From assembly GCF_000368925.1 (NCBI RefSeq), contig NZ_KB849755.1, positions 525,639 to 589,638 on the forward strand: 64,000 nucleotides of DNA. The letters are read 5' to 3'. The notes beneath the pieces were generated by a model that made no database searches, was not told where the DNA came from, and saw only the letters and a list, made by a program, of their open reading frames with translations. A program made the translations under genes and the position numbers. Positions 15,734-22,427 of this stretch are shown here, piece by piece; position 1 is the first letter of the stretch, and each line of letters begins with the position of its first letter. This DNA is from Acinetobacter bereziniae LMG 1003 = CIP 70.12. Lineage in GTDB: Bacteria > Pseudomonadota > Gammaproteobacteria > Pseudomonadales > Moraxellaceae.

Positions 15734-16663
15734 TTACACAGATTTAACTTGTCTACGGGTCTGATCATCCAAACCACCTTCAATGGCCCATTCGGTGAAC
15801 AGTTCTAGGCGATGCTCTTCCACGCGTGGCTGCCATTCTTCCGTCAAATAATCATCATTGGTGTAATATTCAAATGCACCACCCAAAGGCGAGTTGACGT
15901 ACCAAAAATAAGCCGAAGAAATTGGATGACGACCCGGACCAATAAAAGTTGACCATTCAGAACGGTTCATGTTTAAGCCACCACCAATCACTTCATGAAT
16001 ATCACGTACGACAAATGCGACATGATTAAGCCCAGCAGGTTTATTCGGTACTGATAGCAAGAACAAATCATGGTGATAACCTTGGCCGCGACAACGTAAA
16101 AAGGCTCCACGATTGCGATAGGCATCTGATAAGAAAAAACCGATCTTTTCGATATAGAACGACTCTGTTTTTTCTAAGTCAGGGGTAAAAAACACCACGT
16201 GACCAATCGCAACAGGTTGTCCTTTTTGATATACAGGACTTGCTGCATTTACTCGATTGATACTGCCGTATTGGTTAATTCCTTCTGTTTTTAATGCCGG
16301 TAAGTCATGAGTAAAACTTTGCTGAAAGCGAATGGTCATGCCATTTGGATCAAGACATTGCAGCATATCAGCAGACTCTTGATAGCCTTCTACATCTTTT
16401 AGACGCAACGATAAATCAGTTAAATCCTGTGAGTTCTCAACCCCCCAAGTCACTTCTCGCAAGGTTGAACCAGTTTCAATCGCATGTGGCAAACGTAAAT
16501 CATCACAGTCAAATAAATAAATCTTGCTCGCATTTTGGGTTTGATAAAGATCGGTTCCATCGATATCCGACTCGATTTTTTGGAGACCAAAGTCTGCCAA
16601 AAATTTATTCGAAGCAACTCTGTCTTCTACACCAAATTTTAAAATTTCAATCCCTGTAATCAT
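15734..16663 (-). CDS. Extradiol ring-cleavage dioxygenase (two-domain VOC type)
   Basis: 309 residues from the ATG at 16663, with GAGG 7 bp upstream; the earlier start at 16678 is a TTG. Two VOC domains are present. The C-terminal one carries the Fe(II) ligands His155 (AIGHVVFF), His214 (GLNHVAFV) and Glu265 (GAFEYYT), and a second-shell His near 197-198 (GYHHDLFL), as in catechol 2,3-dioxygenase and BphC. It would open a catechol-type ring next to the two hydroxyls, giving a yellow semialdehyde or dienoate. It follows the SDR gene closely and precedes the reductase gene. Which diol it uses is unknown. Confidence 0.88.
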   Translation of the reverse strand: MITGIEILKFGVEDRVASNKFLADFGLQKIESDIDGTDLYQTQNASKIYLFDCDDLRLPHAIETGSTLREVTWGVENSQDLTDLSLRLKDVEGYQESADMLQCLDPNGMTIRFQQSFTHDLPALKTEGINQYGSINRVNAASPVYQKGQPVAIGHVVFFTPDLEKTESFYIEKIGFFLSDAYRNRGAFLRCRGQGYHHDLFLLSVPNKPAGLNHVAFVVRDIHEVIGGGLNMNRSEWSTFIGPGRHPISSAYFWYVNSPLGGAFEYYTNDDYLTEEWQPRVEEHRLELFTEWAIEGGLDDQTRRQVKSV

Positions 16664-16674
16664 CGGATACCTCT

Positions 16675-17439
16675 TCAATTAAAGACAAAGCCACCATTGA
16701 CTGGAATATTTTGCCCAGTCACGAATGAGGACAAATCAGACAGTAAATATAGTGCTGTTCCATTTAAATCTTGTGGTAACTGCTGTCGTTGTATTGCTCG
16801 ACCATTGACATATAAATCGTGGCGTTGTTGTGGGACATATGCTGTGGCCTCAACCAAGGTTAGACCTGGAGACAAGGTATTGACACAGATATTGAACTGC
16901 CCAAGTTCCCTTGCCATAGAACGAGTCATTGCAATTAATGCACCTTTGCTCGCCACATAAGCCATCAAATTTGGCGCACCCCATAAAGCAGTGTCTGACG
17001 CAACATGAATCACTTTGCCAGTGGCTGACTGTTTGAGATATGGCACACAAGCCTTAGTCACCAACCAAGTGCCTTTAACGTTGATGTTCATGACTCGATC
17101 CCAAAGCTCCATGTCATAATCCATCATGTCCTTCCCACCAACATTAGTTGCAAGTGCAGCACAATTAACCAAACCATCGAGTCCAGATAATCGGGCAACA
17201 GCTTGTTCAACAGCCTGTTGAATTGAAGTGCTATCTGCCAAGTCAATCGTGACAGCATCCACATCAAGCCCTTTGGCTTTTAATGCCTTCGCCTCTTCAG
17301 CAAGCAGGTCTGTCAAAATATCTGCCATAACCACTTGGGCACCTGCTTCAGCAATAGCTTGGGCAAAGTCTCGCCCCAAACCTCTGGCTGCGCCTGTGAC
17401 AAGGACTTTTTTACCTTGCAGCAATGCCATGTTAACCAT
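16675..17439 (-). CDS. SDR dehydrogenase, possibly cis-diol dehydrogenase
   Basis: 254 residues starting MVNMALLQGKKVLVTG at 17439, where AGGA lies 8 bp upstream; the start overlaps the stop of the Rieske gene by 8 bp, so translation is coupled. Classical SDR features are all intact: TGAARGLG, NCAA in the NNAG position, the catalytic Ser in VIHVASD and Tyr/Lys in YVASKGAL. Position between the oxygenase and the extradiol dioxygenase suggests oxidation of a cis-dihydrodiol to the catechol that is then cleaved. That role is inferred from gene order; the reaction cannot be read from sequence alone. Confidence 0.85.
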   Translation of the reverse strand: MVNMALLQGKKVLVTGAARGLGRDFAQAIAEAGAQVVMADILTDLLAEEAKALKAKGLDVDAVTIDLADSTSIQQAVEQAVARLSGLDGLVNCAALATNVGGKDMMDYDMELWDRVMNINVKGTWLVTKACVPYLKQSATGKVIHVASDTALWGAPNLMAYVASKGALIAMTRSMARELGQFNICVNTLSPGLTLVEATAYVPQQRHDLYVNGRAIQRQQLPQDLNGTALYLLSDLSSFVTGQNIPVNGGFVFN

Positions 17440-18499
17440 GCGCTTCTTCCTGCAACTCAATACGATTTGCACTTTTTAAATTGGCAATTTTCTTTAATTG
17501 CTTTTCCGCTTCTTTTTTCATTAAACGACGCAGACGAGATAGCCCAACATCATGCTGATAAAGAAATTCCTGCTGACGTGCGTGTGGCGCAAGGTTTTCT
17601 AAAATAATGCGATCTTGCTCAAGCACATCCCAATGCAATTTTTCTAAATGGTTGCGGTATAAGAAACGCCAAACATTACGCTGCCAACCACTCACTTTAC
17701 GACAACGCCAAAAAAATACACGAGTGTTGTTGGCATCGATTGGTGTAGCATAGCCAACAATCCAAAACTCTCCGCCGGGTCCAAAGTCTTTACGATAAGG
17801 TATCGACAAGCGCAACCAGCTTGCTCCAGTATTGGCATATTCAACCCAATCAAAGTTCACCCCGACTTGACCTTCTTTTTCAAAAACAAAGCCATGTTCT
17901 GTTGAACGGTGTTTCATTTCCGCAGTGCGGTCGCCTTCAGCCATTGAATGCGAAGTGCAATGTAAATAACTGCCATGCATAGGGTCCATCACGTTATCGA
18001 TGGCATATTGATGATTGACTTTCCAATCTGCCTGACACAGAAATGAACTCCATGCCTCATTGGCCAATTGTTCTGGAAATTCAAGTGGCTTTGCTGATTC
18101 TTTGGCATCAATACCAAACCACATAAAAATCGCACCATGCTGTTCAATCACTGGATAGCTTTTGACGCAACTGGTGCCTTTCATTGGACATTCATGCACT
18201 GCGGGTACATCTTCAACAACACCATCATGGCGGACTTCGACACCGTGATACCAACAAGCCACACGATTGCCCAAATTCCAGCCCAAAGAGAGGCGAGCGC
18301 CACGATGTGGACAGCGATCCTCTAAGGCATGTACTTGGCCCTGATCATCACGCCACACCACAATGTTTTCGCCCAAGCGTGTAATTCCAACAGGATTAGC
18401 TGCAACTTCCCAACTGGCTAAAACAGGATGCCATTGATCACGTAGACCTAAATCTAAATACTCTTCCACACTTGGTGTTACGGATACTGCTGCATTCAT
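17432..18499 (-). CDS. Rieske non-haem iron oxygenase, catalytic subunit
   Basis: 355 residues from the ATG at 18499. The Rieske cluster ligands are Cys63-x-His65 (RCPHRGA) and Cys82-x2-His85 (ACWYHG). The mononuclear iron site is DPMHGSYLH (Asp172, His175, His180), with a likely third carboxylate in QHDVGLSRLRR. There is no separate small subunit in this operon, so it resembles the homotrimeric group that includes carbazole dioxygenase, O-demethylases and similar monooxygenases. It works with the ferredoxin at 18842 and the reductase at 14495 to hydroxylate an aromatic ring. AGGAAG precedes the start. The substrate is unknown. Confidence 0.9.
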   Translation of the reverse strand: MNAAVSVTPSVEEYLDLGLRDQWHPVLASWEVAANPVGITRLGENIVVWRDDQGQVHALEDRCPHRGARLSLGWNLGNRVACWYHGVEVRHDGVVEDVPAVHECPMKGTSCVKSYPVIEQHGAIFMWFGIDAKESAKPLEFPEQLANEAWSSFLCQADWKVNHQYAIDNVMDPMHGSYLHCTSHSMAEGDRTAEMKHRSTEHGFVFEKEGQVGVNFDWVEYANTGASWLRLSIPYRKDFGPGGEFWIVGYATPIDANNTRVFFWRCRKVSGWQRNVWRFLYRNHLEKLHWDVLEQDRIILENLAPHARQQEFLYQHDVGLSRLRRLMKKEAEKQLKKIANLKSANRIELQEEAHG

Positions 18500-18516
18500 C
18501 TCTTTTCTTCCTTGAA

Positions 18517-18816
18517 TCAATAACCTAAACGTTGCATTTCGTCTGAGAATGTTTCAGACGTCCATACTTCACCAGATTCACTGCGAAAACCTTGCTGATT
18601 TAAAGATTGAACAAGCTCATCTAGCTCAGTGATCCCTGATGAAAAAGCTTGAATTAAGTATTGAACAAAATCCTGTTCATAGACCGTGGGCGCTTTATAA
18701 CGGGTTTGCCACACCAATAATTCAGGTTGCCCCGGGATTTGAATATTGTTTATTCCTGCTTCAGTTGCTGGCGTGGCATGAATCCAGTTCGCGAGCTTCT
18801 CATTAAATGTATTCAT
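18517..18816 (-). CDS. 99-residue recombinase-like HTH small protein
   Basis: A 99-residue protein with no signal peptide. Its C-terminal part, LVQSLNQQGFRSESGEVW then TSETFSDEMQRLGY, matches the pattern of the small recombinase-type helix-turn-helix domain (LN..G.....G..W......L..L). No catalytic recombinase domain is present. Small proteins of this kind appear in some oxygenase operons; I suspect that the iac protein IacB, absent from the iac cluster in this window, may be related, but I cannot check. It lies between the ferredoxin and the oxygenase genes, within 25 bp of each, so it probably serves the oxygenase as an assembly or regulatory factor. Confidence 0.6.
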   Translation of the reverse strand: MNTFNEKLANWIHATPATEAGINNIQIPGQPELLVWQTRYKAPTVYEQDFVQYLIQAFSSGITELDELVQSLNQQGFRSESGEVWTSETFSDEMQRLGY

Positions 18817-18841
18817 GAGATTCCATCCTTCTTAATGAAAC

Positions 18842-19147
18842 TTATAGTTGAATTTGGACATCCTGCCCTTCAATCCGCACGGGATAAGTACATAAATCAC
18901 GACATCCCGGACCACTTTTTAACTCACCAGTGGGTATATCAAAAATCGCCTCATGCAATGGACATTCCACAGTCTGATCTTCAATAAAACCTTCTGTTAA
19001 TAAAGCGAAGGCATGTGGACAAACATTTTCGATTGCAAAATATTGATCATCGATGAAAAACACACCAATTTTTTTACCGTCGACATCAATGGCTTTAGGC
19101 TCATCTTCGGTAATGTCATCTTGCTGACAAACTGAGATCCAACTCAT
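18842..19147 (-). CDS. Rieske-type [2Fe-2S] ferredoxin
   Basis: 101 residues with cluster ligands Cys43-x-His45 (VCPHAF) and Cys62-x2-His65 (ECPLHE), as in the ferredoxins of three-component ring-hydroxylating systems. It carries single electrons from the reductase (14495) to the oxygenase (17432). It is the first gene of the minus-strand operon; its start lies 18 bp from a perfect 16-bp palindrome proposed as the IclR operator, so transcription of the whole operon is probably controlled there. Confidence 0.9.
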   Translation of the reverse strand: MSWISVCQQDDITEDEPKAIDVDGKKIGVFFIDDQYFAIENVCPHAFALLTEGFIEDQTVECPLHEAIFDIPTGELKSGPGCRDLCTYPVRIEGQDVQIQL

Positions 19148-19164
19148 TTTTGCATCCTTAAATT

Positions 19165-19180
19165 GTTTTATATATAAAAC
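19165..19180. promoter_or_regulatory. Perfect 16-bp palindrome before the operon
   Basis: GTTTTATATATAAAAC is an exact palindrome 18 bp before the ferredoxin start codon. It shares the GTTTT-N6-AAAAC form with 6944-6959 and 21743-21758. Its central TATATA could overlap the operon promoter -10 element, which would suit repression. IclR binding is inferred. Confidence 0.65.
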
Positions 19181-19308
19181 TTAATTTAGCATTTAAAACA
19201 TAATGAATAGCATAAGCTTTGATCATTTTAATTGTCAATTTTTATATTTTGTTAATTATCAATGCATTAATAAAAAATCACATTTTTGTAAGTTTTTTAA
19301 TGAAAAAA

Positions 19309-19327
19309 ATGTTTTATATATAAACAT
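19309..19327. promoter_or_regulatory. Second copy of the palindrome, before the iclR gene
   Basis: ATGTTTTATATATAAACAT, a near-palindrome containing GTTTTATATATAAAC, one base shorter than the operon-side site. It lies about 80 bp before the IclR start, consistent with autoregulation. Confidence 0.55.
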
Positions 19328-19380
19328 TGAGATAAAAAAATTGCTGATTAAAATACAACAGTTCCTTTTAGAGGAATTTC

Positions 19381-19398
19381 ATGATGAACACAGGTTAA
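19381..19398 (+). CDS. Possible five-codon leader ORF before iclR
   Basis: ATG ATG AAC ACA GGT TAA (MMNTG) is preceded by AGAGGAA with 6-bp spacing, the best ribosome-binding site in this leader. The IclR start at 19406 follows 7 bp after the stop, is out of frame with it and has only a weak site of its own. The arrangement suggests coupled re-initiation. It could also be chance. Confidence 0.35.
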   Translation: MMNTG

Positions 19399-19405
19399 CT
19401 TAACA

Positions 19406-20227
19406 ATGAATTCAACAACGACAGATGTTCTTTTAGAGCAAAATGCGGAATCCAATACCGATGAGCGCTATTTAGTACCCGGTTTGGTCCGTGGCTTAGC
19501 CATATTAAAATTATTTGATCAGCACCATCAGGAAATGACCATTTCTGAAATTGCAGAGAAATTAGATGTCAATCGTTCAAGTGCTTTTCGTTTAATTCAC
19601 ACGCTTGAGTTTTGTGGTTATTTAAGAAAAATGTCGCAAAAAACGTATGCCTTAAATAGCAATGTGATGGAGTTGGGTTTTAATAGCCTCTCAAAATCCT
19701 CACTCACCGATATTGCTGCACCTATTATGCGAGAGTTGCGCGATAAAATTAAAATAGCAGTACATCTATCAATTTTAGAAGGTACTGATATTGTATTTAC
19801 CAGCAATGTTCAATCGATCGGTTCATTTACCAGTAATGTGCATATTGGAACCCGTTGGCATGCGCATGCCACGGTCATTGGACAATTATTACTTTCTCGT
19901 TTGCCTGAGTCTGAAGTGATCAAACGTTATGAACATTTTAACGATTGGAAAGTCTATTCTGATCGAACGCCTCAAAATTTGGCAGCACTATTAGAGCGTT
20001 TAAAATACGTTCGCAGTCAAAGCTTTATGATTAGTTGGGGGCACTTTAATACCGATATGGCCGCCAGCGCTGCACCGATTTATAATCAAGCCACACAAGA
20101 AATCGCTGCCGTGCTTTCAGTCAGTTGCCCACTCAGCACCTATTCAGAAGATGTGTTTAAAAATGAAATCTCTCAAGATGTCGTGGACTATGCAGATAAA
20201 ATTTCAAAGTTCATTTATATGCAATAG
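19406..20227 (+). CDS. IclR-family transcriptional regulator
   Basis: 273 residues. The N-terminal winged helix domain is clear: RGLAILKLFDQHHQEMTISEIAEKLDVNRSSAFRLIHTLE, followed by GYLRK. The C-terminal effector-binding domain includes HLSILEGTDIVFTSNV and GHFNTDMAASAAPIYN and ends AAVLSVSCPLSTY. It belongs to the PcaR/PobR/CatR-like side of the family that controls aromatic catabolism. It is divergent from the thirteen-gene run starting at the ferredoxin, and copies of a 16-bp palindrome in this region, at the porin and at the esterase define a likely regulon. Whether it activates or represses is not visible from sequence. Confidence 0.88.
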   Translation: MNSTTTDVLLEQNAESNTDERYLVPGLVRGLAILKLFDQHHQEMTISEIAEKLDVNRSSAFRLIHTLEFCGYLRKMSQKTYALNSNVMELGFNSLSKSSLTDIAAPIMRELRDKIKIAVHLSILEGTDIVFTSNVQSIGSFTSNVHIGTRWHAHATVIGQLLLSRLPESEVIKRYEHFNDWKVYSDRTPQNLAALLERLKYVRSQSFMISWGHFNTDMAASAAPIYNQATQEIAAVLSVSCPLSTYSEDVFKNEISQDVVDYADKISKFIYMQ

Positions 20228-20333
20228 CAGTTATCTTTACTCAACCACATCCATTTTATGTCGTGGAGTGCAATTCATTGTGTGGATTAAATGAGCTGAA
20301 AGTGTGAACGAACATTATTGTTAGATGCGATTT

Positions 20334-20365
20334 GGGCATTCTATTGGATAAGAATAGGAATGCCC
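20334..20365. terminator. Hairpin between convergent iclR and esterase genes
   Basis: GGGCATTC-TATT pairs with AATA-GGAATGCCC with one bulged base and a 7-nt loop. It is positioned between two convergent gene ends. No clear U-tract follows, so termination is tentative. Confidence 0.4.
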
Positions 20366-20483
20366 TAATGGTAAAATGACAATTGTTATGCTTACTTAGA
20401 ATCTTATTATTGAATGGTTTTGGCATTCAGACAGAATTCGTATGACCTATCACCAATAGCGACATACCAAGCACGATTTAAAT

Positions 20484-21689
20484 TCAATCCCTTTTACAAA
20501 CATTCTTAGTTGGCTGATTGGAAAAAACTTTTTTTGCAAAACTAAAGGCATCTTCTTGAGATGCAGGAATGACTGAACGATGTGTTTCTCCTGAATACTC
20601 GTGATATTCAACTGTTGCGCCACGAGAGCAAAAACTCGAAATCATCGCTTTAGTTGTCGGTGGCGTGACTGTGGTTTCATCCTGTGTGCCCTGAATAATG
20701 GTTACAGGGACTTTCATGGTCAATCGTGATGGATCTTGAGCTGTTTTCAAAAAATCAGTAACTTTGTCATAATCAGCACCCGCGTTTAAATATTGCCCAG
20801 CTTGCAACTGTTTTAATTTAAACAAAGGTGCAAGACATTGTGTCTTTGCTGCTTCAACTTGTGGTTTCATGGGTGCTTTCAGCAACTTATCCAAATCTAT
20901 ACTTGGATCTACAATATTTGCACCAAGCACTGTGACTGATAAAAATGGTTGGGCATGAACTACGCCACCATTCACAGCATTGTCCATGAATTTTAGAATC
21001 CCTGGTCCTACAGGTGCAATTGCGATCGCACCTTTCAAGGGATATTTCCCACCCGCTTGTTGAGTGAGCCCGGCAACCCACAAAGCCGCACCACCGCCTT
21101 CACTGTGTCCTACGACAATCCATTCATTGCTGAGTTGATTAGAATACCGATGTGCAGCGGTCACTATATCCGTCATAGCAGCAGCATTGCTTTTTCCATC
21201 CAATAATGGACGATGCCCTACAGAACCACCCCAACCTTCATAATCTGTTTGCAAGACGACATAACCACGTTTTAACCATTCATTGAGATATGCATCACGT
21301 GTTGCATTTACGGCTTGAGAAGGCATACATTGCGCAGCAAATCCTGTTGTGCCACTGCCCCAACTCACCACGGGATAGCCTCCTTGAGGAACAGGTGTTT
21401 TCGGCAATGTCATGAGACCATTCACTGTTGTCGCTTTGCCATTAAATGAGCTTGTTGTATATGAAATCTGCACACGTTTTGCAGCGTCTGGTAATGTAGA
21501 AATATCTATATCTTGCTGAACAGATATTAATTTTCCTGTAGTCGCATTTTGACTGCTGTCCGTATTCACACAAGCACCAAGTAGCAATGATGATGTCAAT
21601 AGACCTCCGATCACCATCATCTTGCTTTTCAATGTTTGATAATTCAGAAAAATCATTATTTTCTCTACACGTTTATATTTCCTTTTCAT
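20484..21689 (-). CDS. Secreted alpha/beta hydrolase lipoprotein (secretory lipase-like esterase)
   Basis: 401 residues with a lipoprotein signal: GGLLTSSLLLGAC (lipobox LGAC). The ATG at 21689 gives a long 39-residue leader; an alternative at 21656 gives a more typical 28-residue one. The catalytic Ser is in VVGHSEGGGAALW, with a likely acid in IQGTQDETTV and His in SGETHRSVIP. The broader sequence (WGSGTTGFAAQCMPSQA, LQTDYEGWGGSVGHRP) resembles the secretory lipase family PF03583. Anchored at the cell surface or in the periplasm, it could release an aromatic acid or alcohol from an ester. The palindrome at 21743 ties it to the neighbouring IclR regulon. The substrate is unknown. Confidence 0.8.
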   Translation of the reverse strand: MKRKYKRVEKIMIFLNYQTLKSKMMVIGGLLTSSLLLGACVNTDSSQNATTGKLISVQQDIDISTLPDAAKRVQISYTTSSFNGKATTVNGLMTLPKTPVPQGGYPVVSWGSGTTGFAAQCMPSQAVNATRDAYLNEWLKRGYVVLQTDYEGWGGSVGHRPLLDGKSNAAAMTDIVTAAHRYSNQLSNEWIVVGHSEGGGAALWVAGLTQQAGGKYPLKGAIAIAPVGPGILKFMDNAVNGGVVHAQPFLSVTVLGANIVDPSIDLDKLLKAPMKPQVEAAKTQCLAPLFKLKQLQAGQYLNAGADYDKVTDFLKTAQDPSRLTMKVPVTIIQGTQDETTVTPPTTKAMISSFCSRGATVEYHEYSGETHRSVIPASQEDAFSFAKKVFSNQPTKNVCKRD

Positions 21690-21742
21690 CTCATATTTCC
21701 CTAGTATGCTGGCTGAGGTTTATCGTGCTTTATCTAAAATTA

Positions 21743-21758
21743 GTTTTGTATGTAAAAC
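21743..21758. promoter_or_regulatory. GTTTT-N6-AAAAC palindrome upstream of the esterase
   Basis: GTTTTGTATGTAAAAC; the arms extend to TTAGTTTT and AAAACTAA, eight bases each. It lies 54 bp before the esterase start and matches the outer bases and length of the operon and porin sites. Confidence 0.6.
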
Positions 21759-22160
21759 TAATTTTTATATACGAACAATTTAATTTATATCAGTCTAAAG
21801 CAATACATTCAAACCGTTTTATTCAGACATCATTTGAGATAATTTTTTATTTATGTGATTTTTACTAAGATTGATCGATTGCTATATCTTCAAATCAACT
21901 GCCCACACCTGCATGAAAAATGTCAAAAACCTCTAAATTTATCGTTTAAATAAGACTGAATAAAATCCTGATCTGGTTTCAAATTTTGATGAAAATGAAA
22001 AAAATAGCTTGAGATTGATTAAAAAAATAAAGCGAGACTTATAGCGATAGATCACCTGCTACCACATTTAAATTGAGTCATGTGCATTTCATTATATTTT
22101 TCGAGCATTTTAGCGTCATATTGTAAACTCAATTTTTCAGACTTATTCGTCTGTTTCATC
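21759..22160. other. AT-rich intergenic region between divergent units
   Basis: About 400 bp separating the esterase operator from the Pho-box-like array. I see no supported gene or repeat in it; the short open frames have no ribosome-binding site or recognisable product. Confidence 0.45.
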
Positions 22161-22200
22161 ATGTCAATGAGCTGTCATAAAGATGACACTCTGTTGTCAC
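22161..22200 (+). promoter_or_regulatory. Pho-box-like array of four 7-bp direct half-sites
   Basis: Half-sites ATGTCAA (22161), CTGTCAT (22172), ATGACAC (22183) and TTGTCAC (22194) recur every 11 bp, with 4-bp AT-rich spacers between them. The E. coli PhoB consensus is a tandem CTGTCA-type repeat with this same 11-bp period. The array is 46 bp before the small lipoprotein and 228 bp before phospholipase C, a phosphate-scavenging enzyme. The fit to the function makes PhoB control likely. Confidence 0.7.
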
Positions 22201-22245
22201 AAGCGCTGTTTATGGTGTGGGCATCTTTAATTATGGATGAACCAG

Positions 22246-22392
22246 ATGTTAAAAAACTCAAAGCAATGGCGCGCATATTTTTATATTTTTCCCATTCTAC
22301 TGCTGCTTACTGCTTGTAACGATTCCAATGATGATCACTCTACGGCTCAACCTGATGGTTCCAAAAAACCAGTTATGCGTTGTGCACCATAA
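22246..22392 (+). CDS. 48-residue lipoprotein upstream of phospholipase C
   Basis: I translated this short frame by hand: it starts MLKNSKQWRAYFYIFPILLL and continues LTACNDSNDDHSTAQ, ending KKPVMRCAP. The basic N-terminus, hydrophobic core and LTAC lipobox (Cys24) form a good lipoprotein signal, leaving a mature peptide of only about 25 residues with a second Cys near the end. A GGATG sequence lies 7 bp before the ATG. It is the first frame after the Pho-box-like array and 35 bp ahead of phospholipase C, so probably co-transcribed. The role is unknown; it may assist secretion or folding of the phospholipase. Confidence 0.6.
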   Translation: MLKNSKQWRAYFYIFPILLLLTACNDSNDDHSTAQPDGSKKPVMRCAP

Positions 22393-22427
22393 GTCATAAA
22401 TACAAAAATTGAATTAGGAGAAATATT

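Noticed and set aside
16675..17430. Start of the SDR at the ATG of MALLQGKK (17430)
   Set aside because: The ATG at 17439 has AGGA at proper distance; the later ATG would leave that site too far away.
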